From G963701675 sp963701675 (GTDB lineage: Bacteria > Planctomycetota > Planctomycetia > Gemmatales > Gemmataceae), in assembly GCA_963701675.1 (NCBI GenBank), contig OY969623.1:3348001-3412000 (forward strand): a stretch of 64,000 nucleotides of DNA. Reading direction: 5' to 3'. A model generated the notes under the pieces. That model saw only the letters and a list, made by a program, of their open reading frames with translations. It did not search any database and was not told where the DNA came from. Positions 55,290 through 64,000 of the stretch are shown piece by piece; position 1 is the first letter of the stretch, and each line of letters starts with the position of its first letter. Made by a program: the position numbers and the translations under genes.

Positions 55290-55454
55290 ATGGGACAAAA
55301 CGAATTCTTGAATGCCCAAGTCGTAGCGATCATGGATCCGCGAATGGACTACCGAGATGACAGCGAGGTTGGAATTCATCGCGTGCCCGGCGTCCCCGAA
55401 AGTGCTCGCTATGGATGGGAAAGCGCCTGGATCGATCTCGGTGGTGAAGGATGA
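55290..55454 (+). CDS. Small hypothetical protein
   Basis: 54 residues with GGGAG about 6 bases before ATG 55290. MGQNEFLNAQVVAIMDPRMD, then YRDDSEVGIHRVPGVPESAR and a short C-terminus with WESAWIDLGGEG. Acidic and soluble. It follows the previous small ORF by 35 bases. Its stop lies 13 bases from the convergent pyrD. No family was recognised; the good ribosome-binding site is the main support. Confidence 0.45.
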   Translation: MGQNEFLNAQVVAIMDPRMDYRDDSEVGIHRVPGVPESARYGWESAWIDLGGEG

Positions 55455-55467
55455 TGATCGACCTTCA

Positions 55468-56370
55468 TCAAATCAACGATCCGACGATCTCACGAACGGA
55501 CGTCGCTTTCAACTCTTGCAAGGCGGCGGGCAATTGCTCGACGATTCGCAACGATGCGGTCGGGTTGTAGAAATTCACCGTACCCAATTGAACGGCGCTG
55601 GCGCCCGCGACAATGAACTCCATCACGTCGTCGATCGTCGCAATGCCGCCGATGCCGATGATGGGAATCTTCACGTGCCGTGCGACTTGCCAGACCATTC
55701 GGAGTGCGAGCGGCTTGATGGCGGGACCGCTCAGCCCGCCGATGATGTTTCCTAAGACGGGTCGACGTCGCCGCCAATCGATCGCCATTCCGACAAAGGT
55801 GTTCACGAGAGAGATGGCGTCCGCGCCGCCTTGGGCAGCTGCTTCAGCCACGGCGACGACGTCGGTTACATTCGGCGTCAACTTCGCGATGAGCGGCAAC
55901 GGGTATATGCCTCGAACACGATCCACAACCCGCCGTGTCGTCGCCGGATTGGTTGCAAAATCGATTCCGCCGGCGACATTCGGGCACGAGAGGTTCAATT
56001 CAAGCCCGGCCAACCCGGACACCTCCGTTAGCTGAGCGGCCATCTCCACAAACTCGTCTTCACTCTTGCCGGCGATGTTGCCGAGAACGGCCGTCGGCAG
56101 CGTGCGCAAATAAGGCACGTGATGCGAGATGAAGTGGTCGATGCCGTCGTTATCGAGTCCGATGGCGTTCAACATGCCGGACGGAGTTTCGACCGTGCGC
56201 GGCGGCGAGTTTCCGATGCGTGATTGCCTCGTCACGGTCTTGGGTATGATGCCGCCGAGCTTGGCGAAATCCACCCACCCGGCCATTTCGCGCGCATAAC
56301 CGAACGTCCCCGACGCCACCAGAATCGGGTTCTTGAGTTGCAGCCGACCGAGAGTGACGGCTAAATCCAT
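55468..56370 (-). CDS. pyrD: Dihydroorotate dehydrogenase, class 1B
   Basis: 300 residues. It oxidises dihydroorotate in pyrimidine synthesis with FMN. PILVASGTFGYAREM, NSPPRTVETPSGMLNAIGLD, GLAGLELNLSCPNVAGGIDF (catalytic Cys of class 1), LIAKLTPNVTDVV, GGLSGPAIKPLALRMVWQVA, and IPIIGIGGIATIDDVMEFIV with GASAVQLGT. Class 1B enzymes work with the PyrK electron-transfer subunit, which is not adjacent. Confidence 0.96.
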   Translation of the reverse strand: MDLAVTLGRLQLKNPILVASGTFGYAREMAGWVDFAKLGGIIPKTVTRQSRIGNSPPRTVETPSGMLNAIGLDNDGIDHFISHHVPYLRTLPTAVLGNIAGKSEDEFVEMAAQLTEVSGLAGLELNLSCPNVAGGIDFATNPATTRRVVDRVRGIYPLPLIAKLTPNVTDVVAVAEAAAQGGADAISLVNTFVGMAIDWRRRRPVLGNIIGGLSGPAIKPLALRMVWQVARHVKIPIIGIGGIATIDDVMEFIVAGASAVQLGTVNFYNPTASLRIVEQLPAALQELKATSVREIVGSLI

Positions 56371-56407
56371 GACAGGAGATAGGGAGGCGCGCTTACGCCA
56401 TGCCTAG

Positions 56408-58315
56408 TTAGGGTTCTTCCAGGTATGTGTATCCTTCGAGACCCGACTCGTAAAAGCGCAGTAGCTGCCGTGATTCTTCCAATGAGATCTTGCCGGCCCT
56501 CACGGCCCGCTCGACATCCTTTCGCATTTGCGACAACAATTCGTCCGCGGAGTACTGCACGTACTGCAGGACCTCGCGGACGGTGTCTCCCTTGATCACG
56601 GCATCAAGCATGACATGGCCGTCGTCGTCGAGGCTCACATGCACGGCGTTGGTGTCACCGAAAAGATTGTGCAGATCGCCAAGGATTTCCTGATAGGCGC
56701 CGAGCAAAAAGGCGCCGAGGTAATAAGGACTGCCGTCATAAGGGTGCAATTCAAGCGTCTTGCGCACGTCTCGAAGATCGATGAATTGGTCGATCTTGCC
56801 GTCGGAATCGCAGGTAATGTCGCCCAGCACCGCGCGACGCACCGGCGCCTCGGTCAGGCGATGGATCGGCATGATCGGAAATAGTTGATTCACTGCCCAA
56901 CTATCCGGCATCGATTGGAAGATCGAGAAGTTACAGAAGTAGGTGTCCGAGAGCATCGACTCCAGTCCCTGGAATTCTTCCGGAATGAAGTCCAGCTCAC
57001 GAACAATCTTCAGCATCTTCCCGCTCACGGCCCAGAAAAGTTGTTCCGCTACGGCGCGCAACTCCAGGCTCAGATATCCAAGATTGAAAAGGTTGAGCGC
57101 TTCATCCACCGATTGAACGGCATCGTGGTAGCTTTCAAAGTAGTTCTTTATCGAAAGGTCACGAAAGATGGCGCTGAGGTCCGTAATCGGCTGGGGGGCG
57201 TCGGCGGGGATCTCCGGCGGCACTTGATAGCGGTCGAAATGCGAAACCCCAAGTACGTCAAAAACTAACAGGCTGTGATAGGCAACCACCGCCCGGCCAG
57301 ACTCGGAGATAATCGTCGGATGCGGTACGCCAGCATCGTCGCAAACGCTCTTGATTCGGAAGACGACGTCGTTGGCGTATTCCTGAAGCGTATAGTTCAC
57401 CGAAGATTCGAAGTCCGTCTGCGACCCGTCATAGTCGATGCCGAGGCCTCCACCCACGTCGAGGTATCGAAGTGCGGCGCCGGCGTGGGCAAGCTCCGCA
57501 TAAACGCGTGCGACTTCGGTCAGCGCGCCCTTCACATGGCGGATGTTGGTGATCTGACTTCCCAAGTGGTAGTGCACCAGCTGAAGGCAGTCACCCATTC
57601 CTCGCTGTTTCAAGTATTCAAGAGCCTCGAGAACTTCCGTTACCGTCAACCCGAACTTACTGCGGAATCCCGCGCTGTATTTCCATCGACCGGCCCCGCG
57701 AGATGCCAACTTCACTCGTACGCCGATCACCGGGCGGACATTTAGCTCCTCGGCATAGCGAACGATGGCTTCCAGTTCGGTGTATTTCTCGACGACGGGG
57801 ATAATTTCTTTGCCGATCTTGCGGGCAAGAACGCTCATCTTGATGAATTCATCGTCCTTGAAGCCGTTGCAAATAATCGGCGTGTTGAGGCCGTTGGTTT
57901 GGGCAAGCACGGCCAACAATTCCGGCTTGGAGCCTGCCTCGAGGCCAAAGTTGTAAGGCCGGCCGAAGTCGAGAATCTCCTCGACTACATGCCGCTGCTG
58001 GTTCACCTTGATCGGGTAAACACAGATGTACGGGGCCTTGTAGTCGAACTCTTTCATGGCGTTTTGAAACGCCTCGTGAATCTCGCCGACGCGATGACGC
58101 AGAATGTCGGTGAACCGAAGCAGGATCGGCAGCTGGATGCCGCGGGTTTGAAGTTGATCGACGAGTTCCTTGAGATCGATAGACCGTTCCGGTTGCTTCG
58201 ATGGGTGGACCGTTACGTTCCCCGCGGCATTGATCCCAAAATACCCTTTGCCCCAATGGCGGACGCCATAGGTCTCGATGGCGTCCTGCACTTTCCATTT
58301 TTCCAACAATTCCAT
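56408..58315 (-). CDS. speA: Biosynthetic arginine decarboxylase
   Basis: A PLP enzyme (fold III) that makes agmatine for polyamines. 635 residues from ATG 58315, matching the usual size. GVRHWGKGYFGINAAGNVTV near the start, YPIKVNQQRHVVEEIL with the PLP lysine, NFGLEAGSKPELLAVLA, ICNGFKDDEFIKMSVLA, LVHYHLGSQITNIRHVKGAL, YLDVGGGLGIDYDGS and IISESGRAVVAYHSLL. DITCDSDGKIDQFIDL follows near the C-terminus. The frame is open upstream to 58654, antisense to the methyltransferase, which is rejected. Confidence 0.95.
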   Translation of the reverse strand: MELLEKWKVQDAIETYGVRHWGKGYFGINAAGNVTVHPSKQPERSIDLKELVDQLQTRGIQLPILLRFTDILRHRVGEIHEAFQNAMKEFDYKAPYICVYPIKVNQQRHVVEEILDFGRPYNFGLEAGSKPELLAVLAQTNGLNTPIICNGFKDDEFIKMSVLARKIGKEIIPVVEKYTELEAIVRYAEELNVRPVIGVRVKLASRGAGRWKYSAGFRSKFGLTVTEVLEALEYLKQRGMGDCLQLVHYHLGSQITNIRHVKGALTEVARVYAELAHAGAALRYLDVGGGLGIDYDGSQTDFESSVNYTLQEYANDVVFRIKSVCDDAGVPHPTIISESGRAVVAYHSLLVFDVLGVSHFDRYQVPPEIPADAPQPITDLSAIFRDLSIKNYFESYHDAVQSVDEALNLFNLGYLSLELRAVAEQLFWAVSGKMLKIVRELDFIPEEFQGLESMLSDTYFCNFSIFQSMPDSWAVNQLFPIMPIHRLTEAPVRRAVLGDITCDSDGKIDQFIDLRDVRKTLELHPYDGSPYYLGAFLLGAYQEILGDLHNLFGDTNAVHVSLDDDGHVMLDAVIKGDTVREVLQYVQYSADELLSQMRKDVERAVRAGKISLEESRQLLRFYESGLEGYTYLEEP

Positions 58316-58510
58316 CAAGAAGGGCCCCGAAGTGGCAGGCGGAGGTGATCCTCTATGCGGCTCGCCTCCCGTGGCGTACCGGTCATGTTGTTCCGAGTTT
58401 TTAATCGCTGTATCATTCGTACTGGTTGAGTAACCTCGCGTCAAGAATAAATCGACCAATCCGCGTGCGGAAAGAATTTCGGGTTCCGCCACGACTCGAC
58501 CGAGGCAGGC

Positions 58511-59704
58511 ATGAAGATTTCTCCGGGCGACCAGGCCAATCAATCGATGGTGGACCGTCTGATTGCCGAGGGCGCACTTTGGTCTCCCGATCTCATCGCG
58601 GCGTTCCGCGCCACTCCTCGGCACCACTTTCTCGACCGCGTATCTCAGTTCCACCGAAAGCGTAACGTCTGGCGCGATATTGACACCAAGGACGCTGGAC
58701 CCGAAGTGTTGCGCCTCATCTATTCAGACCGAGCATTGATTACCCGGCTCAGCTCCGGGATCGGTGCACCCGTTCCCATTAGCTCGTCGAGTCAACCCTC
58801 GTTAATGGCCCAGATGTTGGAGGATCTGAAGCTGACCTCCGCGATTTCGGTGCTCGAGATTGGCGCAGGAACCGGTTATAACGCGGCGTTGATGGCTCAT
58901 GTCCTCGGCCCGGAGCGAGTCACCACCGTAGACGTCGACGGCGACATCGTGGCCGCGGCACGTTCCCACCTGAGCCGTTACACAGACCGCGGAATCCAGA
59001 TCTTGCATGCCGACGGACGAAAGCCCATCGTGAGCGACGGACCATTCGACCGGATCATTGTGACAGCGTCTACACCCGATCTTGAACCGGCATGGCTGGA
59101 CGAATTAGGGGACCGCGGCCTATTGTTGGCGCCCTTAACAGTCGCTCCCGGCCTGTCCTATATCGTGCGCGGCGCCGTTACCAATGGGGAGTTCCACGGC
59201 CGACTGACGCGTGCCGCCTATTTCATGCCCTTGCGCGCCGAGATGGAAGCTGGCCCTGCCGAGGCGATGACGCCAAGTCCAGGCGGCGAATTACGGACAC
59301 TGCCGGCGCCGTGGGCAGGCTGGTTTGACCGTCGCAGGCTACGTGTGCATTGGCTTGGTTTTTCCCAGGCCCTGGCGTTCTACGGCCTTCTACAAGGCAT
59401 GAACGTTCATCACCGAGTCGCGAACAATGGGCAGCAGGCATTCGGCATAAGCGACGGCGAGGCGATAGCCTGGTATGGCGCGGAGGATTGGCAGGTGAAC
59501 AACGATGCGGGCCGAGATTTGGGGTGGTCGATTTGGCGGGCGTTTCTCGACGCTGGCGGGCCGTGGCCGACGGAATTTCGCTTGCGTGCCAATCCGACCA
59601 CTTCACCGGAACCAGGATATCGACATTCATTCGAACGCCGCGGCCCGCGCTGTTACCATCGATGGGAATTGATCGAACCGCGCGACCGACCGATGTGCAT
59701 GTAG
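58511..59704 (+). CDS. PCMT-like methyltransferase with C-terminal extension
   Basis: 397 residues. The first 210 match protein-L-isoaspartate O-methyltransferase: MVDRLIAEGALWSPDLIAAF, TPRHHFLDRV, SSSSQPSLMAQMLEDL, SAM motif I VLEIGAGTGYNAALMA, and FDRIIVTASTPDL. PCMT alone is about 210 residues, so the last 180 (WAGWFDRRRLRVHWLGFSQA ... HSFERRGPRCYHRWELIEP) are an extra domain with many Trp and Arg. The unusual stretch RKRNVWRDIDTKDAGPEVLR replaces the standard region before the SAM site. The substrate is therefore open. Confidence 0.85.
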   Translation: MKISPGDQANQSMVDRLIAEGALWSPDLIAAFRATPRHHFLDRVSQFHRKRNVWRDIDTKDAGPEVLRLIYSDRALITRLSSGIGAPVPISSSSQPSLMAQMLEDLKLTSAISVLEIGAGTGYNAALMAHVLGPERVTTVDVDGDIVAAARSHLSRYTDRGIQILHADGRKPIVSDGPFDRIIVTASTPDLEPAWLDELGDRGLLLAPLTVAPGLSYIVRGAVTNGEFHGRLTRAAYFMPLRAEMEAGPAEAMTPSPGGELRTLPAPWAGWFDRRRLRVHWLGFSQALAFYGLLQGMNVHHRVANNGQQAFGISDGEAIAWYGAEDWQVNNDAGRDLGWSIWRAFLDAGGPWPTEFRLRANPTTSPEPGYRHSFERRGPRCYHRWELIEPRDRPMCM

Positions 59705-59724
59705 GCGAGCTAGTCGGCGGCTTC

Positions 59725-62700
59725 CTATTCGCGGGATTTGCGATCGGTTGACGCTTCTGAAGGTTTCTGCGCCAGAAGATATGCCAATAAATGGCAAAAC
59801 TCTGCCTCTGGAAGTTGGTCAATGAGGTTTGCCGGCATGGACGACAAAGCTGACACGGATCGTTGTTCAACTTGGGCCTTGGAGACGCGAACCTCCTTTC
59901 CTTGCTCATCGGCGAGTACCAACACATCGCCTTCCTCACGCAGGACGAGACCGGTAATGATCCGGCCATCCGTCAAGGCTAACGTCGTCGCACGAAAGGC
60001 TTGATCGACGTTCCGATGGGGGTCGATGATGTCCTCCAACAGTCGGTCTAGGCCGCGGATGCCGATGCCGTCGAGTTGTGGGCCAATCTTGGCGCCCTTG
60101 TTGGCGAGTTGATGGCAGATGCCGCAATGTTGCTCGAAAACGCTCATTCCTTTATGCGTATCGGTCGTGAACTTTGCGAAACTGGCCTTTCGCTTTGACA
60201 AAACGCCATCCATTGCTTGCGTGGCAGTTGGCAAGCCTCGCGTCAAATCGGCAACGCGTTCGCGCCATTGCGGAAGGTCGACGCGTGTCAGGCGAATCTG
60301 GACCGCAGCGTCTTGTAGCAGGCGCGGCGATGCTTTGCCGGCCTGAATCAGTTCTAGAAGTTGACTGGCGCCCGCCCGTGAATTGGCGAGGCCGCGCGCT
60401 ATGACGACCGCGAGCTTTTCGGGCGCTGTTGTCAAACCTCGAAGCAGTTCCGTATTCACCTCTGACCTGTTAGCGTCGGCCAAGAGCGTTGCCGCGCGTT
60501 GTCGAACCGGCAATGCCATAGTTGAATCATCGAGGATGCCTCCGAGTAGCGGCACGGCACGACGGGAATCCATGGCGGCCAACGCAGTGACACTTGCCAG
60601 CTGAAACTCCTCCGATGTCGACCGGTCTTGCACGAAGCCGAGAAAAATCGGCGCCACCGCCTGCATCTTGAGCCGGCCCGCAAGTTCGATCCCTGCGGTA
60701 ACCAATCGCGGATCCGGTGATGCGATGAGGCCTCGCACTAGTTCTGCACCCCACGCCAACTCGCTGTCGTTAAGTCGGCCGCCGCGAGCCTCGGCGCCTT
60801 GCTGATAGGCCGTCCACAGTTCAACTCGCTCAACCATCGGTGCGCCACGGTCGCCACGCAACAGGTTGAGTAAGTTAGATGAACTGTTCGACCCCGTTCC
60901 AAAACGGGCAACGTGTTTAGCGTAGCGCACCCGATTGTCGAACGACTCCGGATATCGACGCAAGTGTGCCAGCAAGAACGCGGCTGCTTCCTGGCTCGGA
61001 ACTCCCGCGGCCACATCGGCAAGCGCACGTCGGTCATGCTCGTCCCATTCGGTGGATTCCAGATACTTCCATACACCCGAGTCACGTAAGTGTTCTCGCA
61101 ACGCCAATCGCACGGCATGCCGGAGATGAGTGTCAAAGTCGGGAACACGATGCCGAATCTCGAGCAACGGTCGCAAATTGGAAAGTGCCGGATGTCGGGC
61201 TAGAACTTCGGCGGCGCATCGGCTTACCAGTTCGCTCGAGTCCTCCAGTTTGGCGACCGCCAACCGATGCAGCGTTTCCGATAGCTGCCGGCGTTCGGCC
61301 ATGATTCGCAAGGCATGAATGCGGACGTTCTTCTCACTACCATTCGCGGCGGATTGCAGGGCATCGTCGGGCACACCCGCGATTCGTTCCCATGCCCACA
61401 ATAGATGAATTCGTTGATTGGTATTCGAAGAACTGCTTAGGCGTTCCCGCAACGTGGTGAGCACTTGCGGGGCGCTGCGCGACGCGAGCTCGTTGGTCGC
61501 GATCATTCGCACGGTGAGATTGGCATGTGCGAGGTCTTCGATCAACTCATCGACGGTGAATTTCGCACGATCCTTGGCCTGCGAGTTCGGGGAAACCCCA
61601 TTCGGACCTCGATAAGAAATACGCCAGATTCGCCCCCGCTCTCGATCACGCCCCGGATGGGTCAGCGGCACCTCGTAGTGGCCGATGACGCGATTGTAGA
61701 AGTCCGCAACATACAGCGCGCCGTCTGGCCCCAGTTTGATATCGACCGGCCTAAACCACGGATCATCGCTCACGAGGAAGTCAGGCAAGCGCACGGCTCG
61801 GGGCGTGGCGCCCCGCCATTCCACGCGATCGTGGTTGATGCGATTCGAGAGAACGTTGCCGATGAAAATCGTGTCGCGATATTCCGCCGGGAACGCATCG
61901 GCAGCGTAGTATGCGATCCCCGCGATGGCCGTAGAGCCGTGATCATCGCGGGTCATCTCCGGCCCAAAGCCCATGCCGTCGTGCGGCTTGTTGAAACTTG
62001 GGTAGGTGGCGCCGCGAAGTAACTGATACACGGGCTGTGTATGGCAATCGCATGAGTACAGATTACCGAGCGGATCAAATGCCAAGCCAAACGGATTCAC
62101 CTGGCCCCACGTGAACTGCTCGACGCGCGAACCATCCGGCTTGAAGCGATAAACATTCCCGGAATTCATCTCGATTTCGGAGCCGTCTCGACCACGAATG
62201 CGCGATGTGTTGATGTACCCGTGGCAGGCATACACCCATCCATCGAAACCCCACGTGAACTCCCCTGTCATTCCGTGGGTGTCGCGCGTGCCGAACGTGC
62301 CGTAGAGTACCTCGCGCCGGTCGCTGCGATCATCTCGGTCGTCGTCGTGGAAGCGGTAGATGTACGGGATGCTGTAAACAATCGCTCCATCGCGTTCGGG
62401 AAGGACCCGATGGGAATGTTCAAGCCGCTGGTGAACGTGGTTACTTCTTGCGCGGGCAATCGGCCGTCTGACCAATCAAGAATTCGTACGGTGTCGCGAT
62501 GGGCTTCGCCCGGCTTCGCGGCGAATGGATACTCAATCAATTCCGTGACCCAAAGCCGGCCGCGTGCATCAAAGTTGATATTGATCGGCTTGCGAACGTA
62601 GGGTTCGGCGGCAACAAGTTCGACCTCGAATCCAGGCGGAAGTCGAAATCCTTTGCGTTCTTCTTCCGGAGTTCGCGCTTCGCTCGGCGCCACGTCGGCG

Positions 62701-62786
62701 AAGCGTGGCTCATCCGTTTGCGCGAAACGGATCAAGAGACCGAAGGCGACGGACATCGCGACTGCGGCAATGAATGCGAGACGCAT
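59725..62786 (-). CDS. PVC-type dehydrogenase with HEAT repeats and C-terminal cytochrome c, frameshifted
   Basis: A signal peptide (LAFIAAVAMSVAFGLLIRFA) is followed by LPPGFEVELVAAEPYVRKPI and INFDARGRLWVTELIEYP. The frame breaks after TSGLNIPIG near 62405 and resumes VLPERDGAIVYSIPYIYRFH. One added base at the CCC/GGG run gives about 1020 residues. Next come a sugar-dehydrogenase-like propeller (GFDGWVYACHGYINTSRI, LGPDGALYVADFYNRVIGHY) and HEAT repeats. A single haem motif, FEQHCGICHQLANKGAKIGP, lies in a C-terminal domain ending MPANLIDQLPEAEFCHLLAY. This is the family described by TIGR02604/TIGR02603, abundant in planctomycetes and verrucomicrobia; a role in oxidising sugars is assumed, not shown. 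Confidence 0.9.
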
Positions 62787-62801
62787 GCAACTTCGTCCAG
62801 G

Positions 62802-64000
62802 TTACCAGGTTTCCGCGCAGAGCGCCACATCCAGTTCGGCGATCCGCTCATCGACCACGCGCCGCTCTTCGGGGTGCAAAGCTTCGCCACCAAACCGAAC
62901 ACGGTAATAAAGTCCAATCACAAAACGAGAGACGCCGTCAATAAACTGCGCAACCGACGCGCGAGGGAACGTCGTTGCAACCTGGTCGGCGAACTCGCGG
63001 GGTGTCTGTGCCGGGCTAGGGGCGCCGCCGGTATGGCGGGCAATAACATCAAGCCATCGAGTATAGAAAGCATGCTCGCCATTCCAATGTATGGGTGCCG
63101 TCCGACGGTGGGCCCGTCGTTTTCGCCACAGCCACCAGGCACCGAATGTGAATGCAACCAGAACCGCGGCCAAACTCCATCCAGGAAGCCCACCAGGGCC
63201 TACGCTCGATCCGCCCCAACCGCCTAGGCTGCCCATCAATGGTGAGTCTATCACACGATTCCACGCCGACAAAAGCGTGGCGCTTTGCCGTTCGGTGTTG
63301 TACTCAAGCACCATTCCCGACCAGACATCCCGTAGTCGACTTTTGAAATAGGCCCACCACTGCTCCCAGGTTATGCCGGCCGCGTTCAAATCCTCGGCCG
63401 GCGTGGGATCAAGCATTAACCATTGATATTGCGGCTTCCCGTCGGCACCCGTTTGCTCAAGGAGCACCTCCACCCAACTATGTGCGTGACTCTTGCGAAT
63501 GACATAGCGGGCCGCGCCGTCCGGGCTATCATCCGGTAGGTAGTCAACACCGCGATACCCCGTTACCACGCGCGCTGGGATCCCGACGGAGCGTAACATC
63601 AGGGTCAAGCCGGAGGAAAAGTGAGCACAAAATCCCTGTTTGACGTTGCGCAGAAAGTCATCAATTGGATCGGCGGCGAGATCGGATCGCCTTAATTCAA
63701 GCCGATACAGGAACTCGCCCGACAAGACCAAGTAATCACAGAGCGCCTGTGCAACCCGGGCGCGATTCTCCGCGCTCACATACACACCTCCACCCGGAGG
63801 CGAATTCGGCCCAGTCGCCAGATCGGCTGATTGCAGTTGCCCTTTGGAGACCAGCCGTTTTAGGACGTTGCTCGTCCACGTACGGATGTTCTCCACCGGC
63901 TGGCGCGCCAGCACACTGACATAGAGGTCGGTAATCCCAACGACAGGTGTGGCGACGGCTGCATAGTCGGCCGGTAGCACTTGCTGGTAACGAATAGTGC
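62802..64000 (-). CDS. Transglutaminase-like protein (TgpA/DUF3488 type), 5' part missing
   Basis: The frame is open beyond 64000, so the N-terminal membrane part lies outside the window. The visible 399 codons contain the papain-like triad: Cys in QGFCAHFSSGLTLMLRSVGI, His in SHAHSWVEVLLEQ, Asp in YQWLMLDPTPAED. One helix follows (LAAVLVAFTFGAWWLWRKRR), then a DUF4129-like tail with SPAQTPREFADQV and IDGVSRFVIGLYYRVRFGGE. TgpA proteins usually neighbour MoxR and DUF58 genes; here MoxR is 54 kb away. The stop lies 15 bases before the dehydrogenase gene start. Confidence 0.9.
   Translation of the reverse strand, partial: TIRYQQVLPADYAAVATPVVGITDLYVSVLARQPVENIRTWTSNVLKRLVSKGQLQSADLATGPNSPPGGGVYVSAENRARVAQALCDYLVLSGEFLYRLELRRSDLAADPIDDFLRNVKQGFCAHFSSGLTLMLRSVGIPARVVTGYRGVDYLPDDSPDGAARYVIRKSHAHSWVEVLLEQTGADGKPQYQWLMLDPTPAEDLNAAGITWEQWWAYFKSRLRDVWSGMVLEYNTERQSATLLSAWNRVIDSPLMGSLGGWGGSSVGPGGLPGWSLAAVLVAFTFGAWWLWRKRRAHRRTAPIHWNGEHAFYTRWLDVIARHTGGAPSPAQTPREFADQVATTFPRASVAQFIDGVSRFVIGLYYRVRFGGEALHPEERRVVDERIAELDVALCAETW

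Overview
The window looks like a chromosomal segment of a planctomycete (phylum Planctomycetota). This is an inference from gene content. Markers are secreted proteins opening with LExLEERTLLS- or LEPRL-type signatures, a DUF1501 protein, a TIGR03067-type protein, a very large dehydrogenase/HEAT/cytochrome c protein of the PVC type, an ECF-like sigma factor fused to a protein kinase, a large kinase with TPRs, and kdsB (a Gram-negative envelope trait). I cannot name the genus. Gene density is ordinary and the strands are mixed. No prophage, transposase, CRISPR array or plasmid function was seen.

Layout. 1-3.0 kb: 5' end of a secreted beta-helix protein, a TolB-like lipoprotein, tRNA-Val and iscS. 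4.0-6.3 kb: a protein-arginine kinase operon with two mcsA paralogues and mcsB. 6.3-10.3 kb: VanZ-like protein, Lgt with an inserted PDZ domain, MoxR ATPase, HpcH/HpaI aldolase and a small Tyr/Pro/His-rich exported protein. 10.5-15.7 kb: purB, an acyl-CoA ligase, an M24 peptidase and tRNA-Leu. 15.8-18.7 kb: a HEPN-like small gene divergent from an SPFH-AAA pair. 18.8-28.9 kb: ferredoxin, sigma-kinase fusion, outer-membrane transporter, kinase-TPR protein, Asp-box secreted protein and a decayed DUF7948/SBBP gene. 29.6-33.9 kb: trehalose module (treS divergent from otsA-otsB). 33.9-47.4 kb: DUF1501, PhyH dioxygenase, S1C protease, HEAT protein, di-haem peroxidase, purC, VIT1 transporter, TIGR03067 protein and two glycosyltransferases. 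47.4-51.5 kb: ftsH, a winged-helix protein, kdsB and an orphan HigA-like regulator. 51.6-54.8 kb: the alpha operon rpmJ-rpsM-rpsK-rpsD-rpoA-rplQ. 55-64 kb: two small ORFs, pyrD, speA, a PCMT-like methyltransferase, the PVC dehydrogenase-cytochrome protein and a transglutaminase that runs off the window.

Three signals run across the whole window. First, tandem heptamers (CAACTGA/TCAGTTG, CAACGGA, CAGAATT) sit in intercistronic gaps, directly against start codons, and once inside a coding remnant. They resemble in style the short tandemly repeated repetitive sequences of cyanobacteria. Second, several families of intergenic palindromes (16-27 bp arms) sit mostly just after stop codons. Third, at least seven otherwise good genes carry exactly one single-base frameshift each, five one base short and two one base long, mostly at or near short homopolymer runs. 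Base-calling or assembly error is the simplest explanation, so these genes should not be taken as pseudogenes without checking reads.

Most interesting for biology: the HEPN-like/SPFH/AAA locus, the PDZ-in-Lgt architecture, the sigma-factor/kinase fusion with an altered catalytic loop, and the heptamer arrays inside the ribosomal-protein operon.
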